DNA from: a virus
IMG/VR virus record: IMGVR_UViG_3300018019_000030
Location: 1-27,816 of that record
Length of the DNA: 27,816 bases
Reading direction: 5' to 3' (one strand)
Part shown: positions 1 through 8,159 of the stretch, piece after piece
Layout: each line of letters begins with the position of its first letter
Position numbering within the stretch: the first letter of the stretch is position 1
Translations under genes and position numbers: made by a program
The notes under the pieces: generated by a model
Told to the model about the DNA's origin: nothing
Databases searched by the model: none
Seen by the model: only the letters and a program-made list of their open reading frames with translations

Positions 1-872
1 AGGAGGCCGACGACGAGCCGCTCGGCGAGCACCACGGCGGCGGTTGCGGCCGCCGGCACGGTCTGCGGCCTGACGACGATGCCGACGGCGACCGCGGAGC
101 CATCGACGGCGGACGGATTGAGCGGCGTCACATTGCCGGAACCGGCCTGCACCGCGATGGAGAAGCCATCGCCGAGGACGAAGGCGGTGCCACCGGCGGT
201 GATGGTGAAGCCGATCTGGTTGGAGAAGGCGGTGCCAGTCGTGCCCTCGCCGACAAACCCGCCGGAAGGATTGTAAAGGCTGAACTTGGTGGCCGCGTAG
301 AACTCGCCGGTATAGGTGCCGGCTTGGCAGCCGGCTTTGGCGGTGACCGCGCCGCAGGTGCCGTTGCCGGTATTGCCGCCATTGGCGGCATAGCTGCCGG
401 GCGGCACCGCGATGGTGAAGCTGTCGCCGGCGACAAAGGCGGTGCCACCGGCGGTGATGGTGAAGCCGAGCTGATTGGCGAAGGCGGTGCCGGTCGCGCC
501 GGAGCCGACCAGCGCACCCTTCGGATCGTAGACATTGAACGCGGTCGCGGCGGTAAAGCTGACGGTGTAAGTGCCGACCTGCTCGCCGGTCTGCGCCGTC
601 ACCGTGCCGACGGTGCCGTTGCCGGTATTGCCGCCATTGGCGACCGCAGCCGCCGGCGTGCCGCCGCCGATGATAATGCGGCCCATGACGGTGCCAATAT
701 CGAGTAGGCCGCCAATCTGCGGATTTGGCGAGCTGGTCGACGCGCTGCCCTGATTGGCCGCGCAGTTCGGCGCCGCCGTCTCCTGCTCGAAGGAGATTTC
801 CTCGGCGGCAAACCACTTGAGGAACGCCGTCTGCAGCGTTTGGCGGAATTTGGTCTCGGTGAACAGCGTCAT
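1..872 (-). CDS. Head decoration protein, gpD-like, with two tandem inserted modules (3' end cut by window edge)
   Basis: The frame is open from an ATG at 872 to the left edge (290 codons, no stop), so the C-terminus is missing. An SD-like GGAG lies 7 nt upstream of the start. Residues about 20-70 (EEISFEQET, then DIGTVMGRIIIG) and about 257-269 (DGSAVAVGIVVRP) resemble phage head decoration proteins of the lambda gpD type, which stabilise the expanded capsid. Between them lie two repeats of one module, at residues about 79-157 and 164-242 (offset 85). Each begins NGGNTGNG and contains GFTITAGGTAFV followed by GD.F.IAV. They are glycine- and threonine-rich and probably beta-structured. The gene closes the visible head cluster after the scaffold gene, with a 72-bp gap. 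The decoration call is inference from motifs and position; the repeats are directly visible. Confidence 0.72.
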   Translation of the reverse strand, partial: MTLFTETKFRQTLQTAFLKWFAAEEISFEQETAAPNCAANQGSASTSSPNPQIGGLLDIGTVMGRIIIGGGTPAAAVANGGNTGNGTVGTVTAQTGEQVGTYTVSFTAATAFNVYDPKGALVGSGATGTAFANQLGFTITAGGTAFVAGDSFTIAVPPGSYAANGGNTGNGTCGAVTAKAGCQAGTYTGEFYAATKFSLYNPSGGFVGEGTTGTAFSNQIGFTITAGGTAFVLGDGFSIAVQAGSGNVTPLNPSAVDGSAVAVGIVVRPQTVPAAATAAVVLAERLVVGL

Positions 873-944
873 GGCTGGCTCCAATGAGCCCGCGAGCGGG
901 CGGGTTGGTGGGCGGCACGCGCGTGCGCGGGCCGGCGAGTTGCG

Positions 945-1442
945 TTATCTGCCCGCGGCGGCGAGCTTTGGCTTCTTGCCGATCTTCTCGAGCTGGTGGG
1001 CGACGGCGGCCGACAGGCCGGCAGCGCGATCGCGCTGGGCGCCGCTTTCGACGGCGTCGACCTTCGGCGCCGGCACCTTGCCGTCGAGCCGCGACGTCTT
1101 CTCCGGCGCCGCGACGGGCGCGGCCTTGAGCATCTCGATCGCCGCGGCCGGGGCGAGCTCGGTGCTGAAGGCCAGATGGTTGGCCAGGCCCTCGCGGCCC
1201 TTGGCTTCCGGCGCGTTGACGATCGCGGCAATGCGCGCTCGCTCGCCGGTCGCCGCAGCGACGGTGCCTTCCTTCTTGCCCTCGGTTTTCGCGTCGAGCA
1301 GCGCGGCGGCATGCTCCTCCTGGCTGAGGCCGATCTTGAGCGTGCCGGCCCCGATGCGCACCGTTGCGGTCCCGGATTCACGCGAGCCATCGGGCTCGGC
1401 AGCAGCAGCAATCGCGGCGAGGCCGCGGGAATTCGCGTCCAT
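945..1442 (-). CDS. Putative capsid scaffold / protease C-terminal-like protein
   Basis: This 165-aa protein has no transmembrane segment and is rich in Ala, Glu and Lys. Residues about 40-110 contain the pattern GERARIAAIVNAPEAKGREGL and then a helical ELAPAAAIEMLKAAP stretch. Similar sequence is often found as the C-terminal tail of phage S49 proteases, where it acts as the internal scaffold (compare lambda gpC and Nu3). Here it is a separate gene, 34 bp downstream of the S49 protease gene. The start ATG is preceded by GGAGAA 4 nt away. The expected role is to template head assembly and then be degraded by the upstream protease. Scaffold function is inferred from gene order and composition. 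Confidence 0.7.
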   Translation of the reverse strand: MDANSRGLAAIAAAAEPDGSRESGTATVRIGAGTLKIGLSQEEHAAALLDAKTEGKKEGTVAAATGERARIAAIVNAPEAKGREGLANHLAFSTELAPAAAIEMLKAAPVAAPEKTSRLDGKVPAPKVDAVESGAQRDRAAGLSAAVAHQLEKIGKKPKLAAAGR

Positions 1443-1476
1443 GATGTTCTCCAGGTTTTTGAGAAGAGAAAAAGCT

Positions 1477-2403
1477 TCAGCGATTCACGCGCTGGACGAA
1501 TTCGGCAAAGGCCATGCTCGGCCGCACCACGCCGTCGGCAAGTCCGGCCTCGACGGCGTCCTCGCCGCGGAAGACGCCGGCCTCCGTGGCGAGCGCAGCG
1601 CTCTTCGACAGCCGGCGGCCGCGATATCTGGCGACCGCCGTTGCGAACTGTTCGCGGCCCTCGTCGAGATCCGCCTGCCAGCGCGCGGCGACATCGGCGC
1701 CGAGCGGCTTGAACGGCGAGCCGTCGTCTTTGCGCGCGCCGGACGTCAACACGGTCACGCGCACGCCGTCATTCTCGATCGCGCGGGAAAAATCGACATG
1801 CATGGCGACGACGCCGATGGAGCCGGCATAGCCGTTCTCCGGCAGCACGATCTGCCGCGCCGCGGCGGCGAGCAGATAGCCGCCGGAGTGCGCGAAATCG
1901 GTGAGAATGGCGACCGTCGGCTTGACCGCCGAGAGCTCGGCGATCATGTCCGCGGTATCGAAGGCGCCGGCGGCCTCGCCGCCGAAGGAATCGACCTCGA
2001 AGACGACGCCGCGTACGCGCTCGTCGCGCGCCGCGCGCAGCACTTGCGTCTGGATGCCCTCGTAGGAGGTCTCGCCGGAATTGCTGTCGAGCCAGGCGCC
2101 CTTGTGTACCAGCGTGCCCTCGATCGCGATGACCGCGACCGGACCGAAGCGGGTCAGAATGTTGTCGCCGTAGCCCCTCGCCTCGATCGTCGTTCCCATC
2201 GGATCGCCGAGCCGGCCCATCTTTTCCGAAGGACGCCCGCCTGAGAAGGCGACGTGGTCGATTGCGGCCGGGCCGTCGATGACGAGCTGGCCATCAATGA
2301 GCCGGCCGCCCATGCCGGCAACGATGGCCACCGCCTTGCCGGCGTCGACCATCAGCGGCGTGTTGAAGATGCGCGCGGCGATGCGGGGATGACGCAGGTT
2401 CAT
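1477..2403 (-). CDS. S49 family prohead protease, SppA/gpC-like
   Basis: This 308-aa serine protease would process scaffold and portal proteins during head maturation. The S49 core is clear. The motif DSFGGEAAG lies at about 138-146, the nucleophile is Ser173 in AHSGGYLLAAAA, and GYAGSIGVV lies at 191-199. The partner lysine is probably Lys225 in GARKDDGSPF. The 52-residue Ser-Lys spacing is that of short bacterial SppA enzymes. No signal peptide is seen, in keeping with a cytoplasmic phage enzyme rather than a host SppA. The start ATG overlaps the stop of the portal gene (ATGA), implying coupled translation. The scaffold domain often fused to such enzymes is encoded by the next gene. Confidence 0.9.
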   Translation of the reverse strand: MNLRHPRIAARIFNTPLMVDAGKAVAIVAGMGGRLIDGQLVIDGPAAIDHVAFSGGRPSEKMGRLGDPMGTTIEARGYGDNILTRFGPVAVIAIEGTLVHKGAWLDSNSGETSYEGIQTQVLRAARDERVRGVVFEVDSFGGEAAGAFDTADMIAELSAVKPTVAILTDFAHSGGYLLAAAARQIVLPENGYAGSIGVVAMHVDFSRAIENDGVRVTVLTSGARKDDGSPFKPLGADVAARWQADLDEGREQFATAVARYRGRRLSKSAALATEAGVFRGEDAVEAGLADGVVRPSMAFAEFVQRVNR

Positions 2404-4079
2404 GCCGCTTGCTTCTCATTGGTGACGTCTTCCGGCGCCGGCGTTCCCTCGGGATCGTCGCTCGGATCGGTGGCGATGCGGCCGGGGGCGGAGATGGCGC
2501 GCATCAGGCCGCGCGCGGCGAGCTCGTCTTTCTCGATCGCCGCCTGGTCGAGCACGTCGAGCCAGTCCTCGCCGGCGAGCGCGCATTCCGCCTCGAGCGT
2601 GGACGTGAGCTGATCCATGCGGATGCCGGCGGCCTGCGCCTCCTTGACCGGATCGACGTAGCCGCGCGACGGGCCGATCCAGCGGGCGCACAGATAGGCG
2701 CCGGGCACATCCCAGAAATCCGGCGCGCCGGCGGGCGCGGTGATGTAGCGCTTGTCGAAGGCCTCTTCGATCACCGCGTAATAGACCGGCGCCACGACCT
2801 GCTCGACGAACGATGAGAACAGCGATTCGATGTGGCGCCAGACCTCATTGAGCGCCGCGCGCGCGGACGAATAATTCGTCTTGGTCCAGTCCATCGCCAG
2901 CTGCTCGTAGGACAGGCCGAGCGCGGAAGCGATGGCGCGCAGGAATGCCGTCTCGAAGGCGGCAAAAGCGGTAGTCTGGCGCGGCGCGGTATTGAGCTTG
3001 ATCTCGTCGCCGATCGGCAACACCGGGATGCGAACGCCGTTGAGCCGCGCCGGATTCTGCCGCCAGTAAAGGTGCCGCTTGTCGGCGAAGGTGGTGGCCT
3101 GTGGCGTGAACGCCTGCGTCGCGTCGGCGACCGGCAGGTTGGAATGTACGAAGGCGGCGAACAGCGCATTCGTCGTCGCAGTGGCAATCTCGGTCTCGGC
3201 AAACTTGCCGATCATGCGCAAGCCGGTCATCAGCGCCGCGAACGGCGTGATGGCGCGCGACTGATCCTCGCGGTCCGGCTCCATGGCGTGGATGAAAACC
3301 GGGCGGCCATCCTCGGTGGTGCGCGGGATGGTGGTCCACTTCAGGAGCTGGGCGAAGCGGAACCAGTCGGAGGGATGACCGTTGCGGACGTGATAGGCGG
3401 TCGGGACGCCGTCGTCGTCATAGGAAATGCCGCCGCGCAGCCAGAGCGTGTCGGCCTGGCCGAGCGGATTGCTGAGCCGGTCGGGATCGATCACGCGCAG
3501 GCAGGTGGCATAGCGTGCTGCCGGATGCGGTTTCCAGGTCAGGTAAGCGGTCGACTCGCCGCGGCGCACCGTCGTACGCGCCTGCAGGCGGAACAGCGTG
3601 TTGAGCGAATAGCGCCGCTGTGCGTCGGCGAAGCGCCGCGGATCGTTGGCGAACAGCGCCCACTCGCTCTTGAGCGAGGCGGCGAGTTTTTTGATGATGT
3701 CGCGGCCGGAGCGGTTTGCGGTATCGACGCCGAGCGCGTGGGCATCGGGCCGCGGCGCCAGCCGGATGCCGGCGCCGACCAGCATGTCGACCAGCCGCAT
3801 GATGCCGGCGGCGGCATGCGGATTGTTGCGCGCGAGATCGTCGGCGCGACTGTTGGCCCAGACGCGGTCATAGAGGGTCGCGCTCTCGGCCGAGGTGAGC
3901 GGCGGCCGCCAGGCGTAGGTTTCCTGATAATCGAGGCTGGCGCCCTTGTAGACCGCGGGGAAGGCACCCTCGGGGCGCTCGGTGGTCTCGGTGGGGCCCC
4001 ACAGCGTGTCGATGCGCGCGCGTGCCCGCGCCCAAAAACTCAGGCCCGAGGGCTGGATCGGAGCAGGCGAAGCACTCAC
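2400..4079 (-). CDS. Phage portal protein, lambda gpB family
   Basis: This 559-aa protein has the length and sequence character of the lambda-type portal, the dodecameric ring at the capsid vertex through which DNA is packaged and ejected. Recognisable parts are the N-terminal ARNNPHAAAGIMRLVDMLVG region (about 85-105), YRVIDPDRLSNP-like sequence near 195, a central VFIHAMEPDREDQSRAITPFA segment typical of the family (about 265-285), and an acidic or polar C-terminal tail. It sits between the terminase/gpW group and the S49 protease, the usual lambda-like order. Its stop overlaps the protease start. Confidence 0.92.
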   Translation of the reverse strand: MSASPAPIQPSGLSFWARARARIDTLWGPTETTERPEGAFPAVYKGASLDYQETYAWRPPLTSAESATLYDRVWANSRADDLARNNPHAAAGIMRLVDMLVGAGIRLAPRPDAHALGVDTANRSGRDIIKKLAASLKSEWALFANDPRRFADAQRRYSLNTLFRLQARTTVRRGESTAYLTWKPHPAARYATCLRVIDPDRLSNPLGQADTLWLRGGISYDDDGVPTAYHVRNGHPSDWFRFAQLLKWTTIPRTTEDGRPVFIHAMEPDREDQSRAITPFAALMTGLRMIGKFAETEIATATTNALFAAFVHSNLPVADATQAFTPQATTFADKRHLYWRQNPARLNGVRIPVLPIGDEIKLNTAPRQTTAFAAFETAFLRAIASALGLSYEQLAMDWTKTNYSSARAALNEVWRHIESLFSSFVEQVVAPVYYAVIEEAFDKRYITAPAGAPDFWDVPGAYLCARWIGPSRGYVDPVKEAQAAGIRMDQLTSTLEAECALAGEDWLDVLDQAAIEKDELAARGLMRAISAPGRIATDPSDDPEGTPAPEDVTNEKQAA

Positions 4080-4085
4080 CGGTCT

Positions 4086-4289
4086 CTAACTCCCGCTGAC
4101 CAGTTCGCCATGCTCGTCGTAACTGCGGCTGACGACGGCGAGACCTGCGCGCGCCGGCGACGCGTAATCCACTTTCGCCAGATCCGCGGCGAGCTGCGCG
4201 GCCGGCGTGCCGAACGCTTGGGCGAGCGGCACGATTTCCAGCGATGCTTTTGCGCCGCGCGCGAGCGCACGCCGTTCTTTGCGCGTCAT
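4086..4289 (-). CDS. Small hypothetical protein between connector and portal genes
   Basis: This 67-aa protein has a basic N-terminus (MTRKERRALARGAK) and a neutral helical middle. I recognise no family. The ATG at 4289 lies one base after the gpW-like stop codon, and the stop lies 6 bp before the portal start, so it fits tightly into the packaging/head operon. A small gene of this type is common at this position in alphaproteobacterial prophages. A role in head completion is only a guess from position. The alternative frame at 4076-4270 is less protein-like and overlaps the portal. Confidence 0.6.
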   Translation of the reverse strand: MTRKERRALARGAKASLEIVPLAQAFGTPAAQLAADLAKVDYASPARAGLAVVSRSYDEHGELVSGS

Positions 4290-4290
4290 T

Positions 4291-4512
4291 TCAAAACACC
4301 ACGTTGATCGCGCCGCGGCGCCGGTCGCGGCCGTGAAGCTGGTCGCGCAGCAGATCGACGTAAGCGCGCAGCTCGTTGATCTTCGGCGGGGTAAACTCGG
4401 TCGATGACCCGTCGCTCAAGCGCACGCTGACGAACGCCTCGCCGATCTGCAGCCGGTGCAGTGCGTTCTCGGCCTGGCGCAGGCGCTCGACGATCTCCGG
4501 AGTGAACGTCAT
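4291..4512 (-). CDS. gpW-like head-tail joining protein
   Basis: This 73-aa protein begins MTFTPEIVERLRQAENALHR and contains a G-rich beta-hairpin-like region near 24-36 followed by a helix (INELRAYVDLLRDQL). Size, helix-hairpin-helix pattern and position directly after the large terminase match the gpW family. Those proteins plug the portal after packaging and form the tail attachment surface. The ATG at 4512 lies 3 bp before the terminase stop region, and the next gene follows after 1 bp. Confidence 0.75.
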   Translation of the reverse strand: MTFTPEIVERLRQAENALHRLQIGEAFVSVRLSDGSSTEFTPPKINELRAYVDLLRDQLHGRDRRRGAINVVF

Positions 4513-4515
4513 CGC

Positions 4516-6468
4516 TCACAGCCCCTTGTTCAATGACGCGAGCTGCTCGAAATAGCTTTTTTGTTCGCCCGCGTTTGCCGCCGGCGCCGGCGCCTCCACC
4601 GGCAGCTCCTCGGCGCTCACGCCCCGCGCGATCGCGCGCGCAGCCCAATCGTCGGCCTTGAAGCTCGTGAAATAGGCGTGCGCGCCGGCGATGTTGCCGA
4701 CGCGGCAGTCGAGGAAGTGATTGTCGCGGTGCGGCCGCTGCTTCCAAGTCTTGCGCTTGCGGCCGCGGAACACACCGTCCTCGAGATATTCCGAGGTGAT
4801 CTGCTTGAAGTAGTTCTCGTCGAGGAAGCGGCCGAAGTGGCAGAAGCCCGGTGGGAACGTGAGGCCGGCGCCGTCGGCGATCGGCATCAGCGCCGCATAG
4901 GTATAGAATTTCGACTTCAGCGGCCAGGTGCCCATCAGGCGGAGCTTGGCGCCGCCTTTGATCTTGCGGCCGCGGTAATCGATGTCCTGGTCGGTGGCGA
5001 TCCCGAGCGGCACTTTCGACCAGCCGTCGTCGCCCTTGGTCGCCCTGGTGCCGGGATGCCGCCGCGTCCACTCGTAGACGACGTCGGTGCGATAGCCGGA
5101 GTCGATCAGGAACTCGTCGGCGCGGAATTTGCGGCCGTTGGTGTCGGGCCACTCGCGCTCGTAGAGCTTTGTGAGCTCGGCGAAGGCGCCGGCGTCGACT
5201 TCGGTGGTCGAGCCGTCGAGATAATCGGCGAAGATGGTCCAGCTCTGCTGATCGGGTGCGAACGCCACCACCTCGACATAGATGCCGCGCATCTGCACGT
5301 CGGCCGAGACGTTGACGAGGAGCGCACCGGGCGGAATCACCTCGGGCGGATAATCCTCGCGCCGCTGCATCAGCAGCTCGTAGTCCGGTGCATCGACGGC
5401 GACGTTGAAGGGTAAGCCCAGCGTGAGATTCCAGAAGGTCTTCAGCTTGGCCGGGTCGTTGCCGGCGGCGACGTAATCCGCGGCGATGCCGTCCCAGGTG
5501 GAGAACGGCGCCGAGAGCTCATCGAAGTGATAGGACGGATATTTGCCCGGGCCCGGCGCGGTCGCAACCCATCGGCCGGTGCGGTAGACGGCGACCTTCT
5601 GCGCGCTCTCGATGACGCCGCCGCAGCATCGCGCGACGTAATAGGCCTGGTGCGGGAAGGTCTTCTTGAATTTGAGCCCGTGCGTCGTCGGATCATAAGG
5701 CGCATTCCACTCCAGCACGATGCGCTCTTTGCAGTGCGGGCAGTCGACGTGCCAGCGGCGCTGGTCGCCGGCGGCGTGTTTTTCCTCGATCTTCGAGGCG
5801 TCCTGGATGACCGGCGTCGAGACGTAGGCGCGTTTCCAGGTGCCCGAGGCCTTGAACGATTTTTGCCCGCGGGCGACCAGCGAGAGCGGATCGCCCTGGC
5901 CGTCGAGGTCATCCTCGTATTCGTCGACCTCGTCGCACAGCGCCTTCTTCGCCGTCAGCATGCGCAGGTTTGCCGGCGAGGAGGCGAGCAGCAGCGACAA
6001 CGAGCCGCGCGGAAATCTCTTTTCGTAGGTGGTCGAGCCGGCGGCCGAGCGCGACGACTGCGGATAGACCTTGTCGCGGAGCGGCGCGGTCAGTTCGATC
6101 ATGCGGCCGAGCTTGATCGAATTGAACTTGCGCAGCGCCACGTCGGTGGGCTGCACCACCACCATGTCGCAAGGGTCGCGGTCGATCGAATGGCCAATGG
6201 CGCATAAGAGCATGGTGGTGAAGGCGGTCTGTCCCGACTTCATCACCGCGATTTCGTTGACCGGCGCGTCCGGCCCGAGCATGTCCAGCGGCTCGACAAT
6301 GTGCGGCGTGCGGCGCAGGTCGATCTTCTCGCCGGCATATTCGCCGTCCGGCAGCACCGCAAATTCGGCCGCCCAGGCCGATGGCGCGATCGGCGCCGCC
6401 GGCGCGAAGTGGGCGGCGAGCGTGCCGCCGACGATGGCGCGCGCCGAGTGGATGTATTCGAGCCTCAT
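4516..6468 (-). CDS. Terminase large subunit, gpA family
   Basis: This 650-aa packaging ATPase and nuclease has the full family length. An N-terminal ATPase domain carries a deviant Walker A (MKSGQTAFTT, 76-85) and a Walker B (ALCDEVDEY, 176-184). A zinc-binding cluster follows, with Cys243/Cys246 and Cys281/Cys282. The C-terminal nuclease region has candidate metal ligands Asp390 in VSADVQ and Asp456 in FLIDSGYRT. These are hallmarks of the lambda gpA-type terminase (terminase_GpA), which cuts concatemers, usually at cos, and drives DNA into the procapsid. The start ATG overlaps the small-subunit stop (ATGA). Confidence 0.95.
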   Translation of the reverse strand: MRLEYIHSARAIVGGTLAAHFAPAAPIAPSAWAAEFAVLPDGEYAGEKIDLRRTPHIVEPLDMLGPDAPVNEIAVMKSGQTAFTTMLLCAIGHSIDRDPCDMVVVQPTDVALRKFNSIKLGRMIELTAPLRDKVYPQSSRSAAGSTTYEKRFPRGSLSLLLASSPANLRMLTAKKALCDEVDEYEDDLDGQGDPLSLVARGQKSFKASGTWKRAYVSTPVIQDASKIEEKHAAGDQRRWHVDCPHCKERIVLEWNAPYDPTTHGLKFKKTFPHQAYYVARCCGGVIESAQKVAVYRTGRWVATAPGPGKYPSYHFDELSAPFSTWDGIAADYVAAGNDPAKLKTFWNLTLGLPFNVAVDAPDYELLMQRREDYPPEVIPPGALLVNVSADVQMRGIYVEVVAFAPDQQSWTIFADYLDGSTTEVDAGAFAELTKLYEREWPDTNGRKFRADEFLIDSGYRTDVVYEWTRRHPGTRATKGDDGWSKVPLGIATDQDIDYRGRKIKGGAKLRLMGTWPLKSKFYTYAALMPIADGAGLTFPPGFCHFGRFLDENYFKQITSEYLEDGVFRGRKRKTWKQRPHRDNHFLDCRVGNIAGAHAYFTSFKADDWAARAIARGVSAEELPVEAPAPAANAGEQKSYFEQLASLNKGL

Positions 6469-7166
6469 GGCGCCTGGTCGGCCTGGTCCGCCTCGTCCGG
6501 CAGATCCGCGGCGAGCGGTCCGGCGGCTTCCTCGGCTTTGCCCTGTGCCTCGAGCTTGGCGAAGGCCTCGGCCAGGCCGGTGCGCAATTCGAAGGCGATT
6601 GTCTTGAGCAGTGCGCGGGCGCCGGCTTCGCCGTTGGCGCCGACGGCTTCCGCCAGATCCGCGGAGCGCAGCGGCAGCCGGTCGATCAGCTGCACCGCCG
6701 CGTCGCCCGCGGCGCGCAAGGCGGCGATGATGTCGGCGATCGGCACGATCAGGCCGCGGCGCTCGGCGAGGTCGAGCTTCTTCAGCTCGGCCTCGTAATG
6801 GATTTTCTGCAGCTGCGCGCCACTGAGCGTCGGCTCGGCGCCGGACGGCGCCGCCGTTGCGCCGGGCTGCGGCTTTGTTGCGCCCGCGGGCGACTCCGGC
6901 GCGCGGAAGTGGCGCGCGGTGGCGGCCGCCTGCACCTTCACCGGGTCGGCGATCTCGCCGAGCGCGCGGGCGAACGCGGCCGGGTCGATCAGCTTCTCGC
7001 CGCGCTCGCCTTCACGCGTCTCGAGCTTGCCGGCGGCGACCAGCTTTTTGACCTGGCGCGAGATCAGCGCCTTGTCGCGTTTCCGCGTCCGCGCCAATTC
7101 CGACAGCGACAAGAGCTGCGGCGCAGCGGCGGCCGTCGCCGGTCCAGCGACTGTCACCGTTGACAC
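6465..7166 (-). CDS. Terminase small subunit-like protein with N-terminal HTH
   Basis: This 233-aa protein lies immediately upstream of, and 4 bp overlapping, the large terminase. Residues about 17-70 form a winged-helix-like DNA-binding domain (LSLSELARTRKRDKALISRQVKKLVAAGKL). A Pro/Ala linker follows at about 88-115. The C-terminal half is helical (EAELKKLDLAERRGLIVPIADIIAALRAAGDA), similar in type to gpNu1-like small subunits, which recognise the packaging site and form an oligomerisation surface. The called start is a GTG at 7166 inside a run of GTCAACG repeats and without an obvious SD. The true start may be slightly different. Confidence 0.82.
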   Translation of the reverse strand: MSTVTVAGPATAAAAPQLLSLSELARTRKRDKALISRQVKKLVAAGKLETREGERGEKLIDPAAFARALGEIADPVKVQAAATARHFRAPESPAGATKPQPGATAAPSGAEPTLSGAQLQKIHYEAELKKLDLAERRGLIVPIADIIAALRAAGDAAVQLIDRLPLRSADLAEAVGANGEAGARALLKTIAFELRTGLAEAFAKLEAQGKAEEAAGPLAADLPDEADQADQAP

Positions 7167-7181
7167 CGTTGACCGTTGACC
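7155..7181. repeat. Short tandem GTTGAC repeats at the terminase small-subunit start
   Basis: Three copies of the hexamer GTTGAC occur within 27 bp (cores at about 7159, 7166 and 7174) and span the putative start codon of the small terminase gene. Clustered short repeats next to a small terminase gene are the kind of site a gpNu1-like protein binds. Packaging-site function is inference. Confidence 0.55.
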
Positions 7182-7386
7182 CAGGATTTTTAGAGATCAG
7201 CTAGGGCTTTTTCGAGCTGCCGCGCTAGCGCGGGGGGTACCCCGCCAGGAAGGACCCGCCGCCCTCGGCCGGTTGCGCCGCCGGATGGTTCAGACATCAC
7301 TTTTGATGGTTTAAATATGACTTTTGATGACTGAGACATCACCTGGGGCGACCATCCTGCCGCGGATGTGGTTCCGGTAGCGCGGA
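7182..7386. other. Intergenic region with palindromes; candidate packaging (cos/pac) region
   Basis: This 205-bp gap lies between the terminase small subunit and the gpZ-like gene. It holds a perfect 14-bp palindrome CCGCGCTAGCGCGG (about 7220-7233), directly followed by GGGGTACCCC, plus an AT-richer stretch near 7290-7345. That stretch has two copies of ACTTTTGATG and two of GACATCAC. A minus-strand 35-codon ORF (7190-7297) is possible but has only a weak SD. A position upstream of terminase is where cos sites usually lie. I cannot see a cohesive-end sequence directly. Confidence 0.4.
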
Positions 7387-7968
7387 TCAGCCACGCGGAG
7401 CGAAACCTGAGAGCAATGCGCCGAGCTCGCGCTCGGCCGCGATCGGCAACTCGGCGGCGACGGTCGACTCGAAGGTCGTCTTCACATCATCCTTGAGCAG
7501 CTCGCGCGGAATGGCCGGCCCGAATAGCTCTCTGATCGGCAATCGGCCGACACGCGACCCTCCGTGCACTTCACGGACGAAGACATGGCCGCCGAGGGTA
7601 GTCCCTATAAACGCGTGCGCAAACACGCGTCGCGTGCCCCACGGCGCCGCCGAGACGCCATCCTTGCGCTGGCGCGCCGAAAATGCCGAGAGCGGCAGGA
7701 AGCCGCCGAAGCCGACGATGCGGTAGGCGAGCTCGCCATAATTGGCGCGCCTGATCTTCAGCGCGCGGCGCACCGTGCCATACTTCGCGCCGGTTTGCTT
7801 GACCAGCGCGCGCACGACTTTGGTGCGCGCCTTGTCGCCGACGCGATTGATGGCGCGGCGCATGATGTGCGGCGCCTGATTGCCGACTGTGCGCAGCCGC
7901 TGCGCCATCTCCTCGAAGTCGGCGCGAATGTCGAGCGTGAACAGTCCGAAATCATGAGAAGCTTTCAC
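7387..7968 (-). CDS. Minor tail protein Z-like (gpZ family)
   Basis: This 193-aa protein starts at a GTG at 7968 that overlaps the stop of the preceding gene (GTGA). Longer ORF starts would read through that upstream gene in a low-complexity Arg-rich frame, so I reject them. It has the layout of lambda gpZ-like minor tail proteins: an N-terminal helix with MAQRLRTVGNQAPHIMRRAINRVG, a middle RRALKIRRANYGEL, then a beta-rich GGFLPLSAFSARQR and a C-terminal RLPIRELFGPAIPRELLKDDV. gpZ is thought to take part in tail completion and the head-tail interface. Its place before the terminase rather than after the head genes is not the lambda order. Confidence 0.78.
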   Translation of the reverse strand: MKASHDFGLFTLDIRADFEEMAQRLRTVGNQAPHIMRRAINRVGDKARTKVVRALVKQTGAKYGTVRRALKIRRANYGELAYRIVGFGGFLPLSAFSARQRKDGVSAAPWGTRRVFAHAFIGTTLGGHVFVREVHGGSRVGRLPIRELFGPAIPRELLKDDVKTTFESTVAAELPIAAERELGALLSGFAPRG

Positions 7969-8159
7969 CGCCGCGCCGTCATCCTGTGCGCCAGCGCTAC
8001 GCGTGCGAGCTGCGCTCGCTGCGCGATCGCGCGCGCGTCTTCCAGCGCCGATCGGCCGACAAACGCGACTTCGCGCTTGAGCGTTTCGACGTCGCCGCGG
8101 AATGCGGCGCCGGCGGCGATGACGATCGCCTGTTTGCGCTCGGCGCAGCCGCAGCCCAT
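7965..8159 (-). CDS. Small conserved-looking protein upstream of gpZ-like gene
   Basis: This 64-aa protein begins MGCGCAERKQAIVIAAGAAFRGD and ends in a basic tail. I recognise no domain. The Cys-Gly-Cys at the N-terminus could bind metal. It is translationally coupled on both sides: its ATG overlaps the stop of the Tat-signal gene (TGATG), and its stop overlaps the GTG of the gpZ-like gene. That is the main support for its being real. Function unknown; probably a tail or assembly accessory by position. Confidence 0.62.
   Translation of the reverse strand: MGCGCAERKQAIVIAAGAAFRGDVETLKREVAFVGRSALEDARAIAQRAQLARVALAHRMTARR

Noticed and set aside
1-872. Repeats read as a CRISPR array or DNA satellite
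   Set aside because: The repeats are in frame, encode a repeated protein module and have no spacer structure.
754-2244. 496-aa plus-strand ORF
   Set aside because: It covers the scaffold and S49 protease on the other strand and has low-complexity Ala/Arg content.
2832-4307. 491-aa plus-strand ORF
   Set aside because: It is the reverse-frame shadow of the portal gene, with Arg/Gly-rich low complexity and no domain. GC-rich DNA gives long shadows.
5527-6207. 226-aa plus-strand ORF
   Set aside because: Antisense shadow of the large terminase.
7190-7297. 35-codon minus-strand ORF before the terminase small subunit
   Set aside because: Weak SD and Pro/Gly-rich sequence across palindromes; mentioned only in the intergenic entry.
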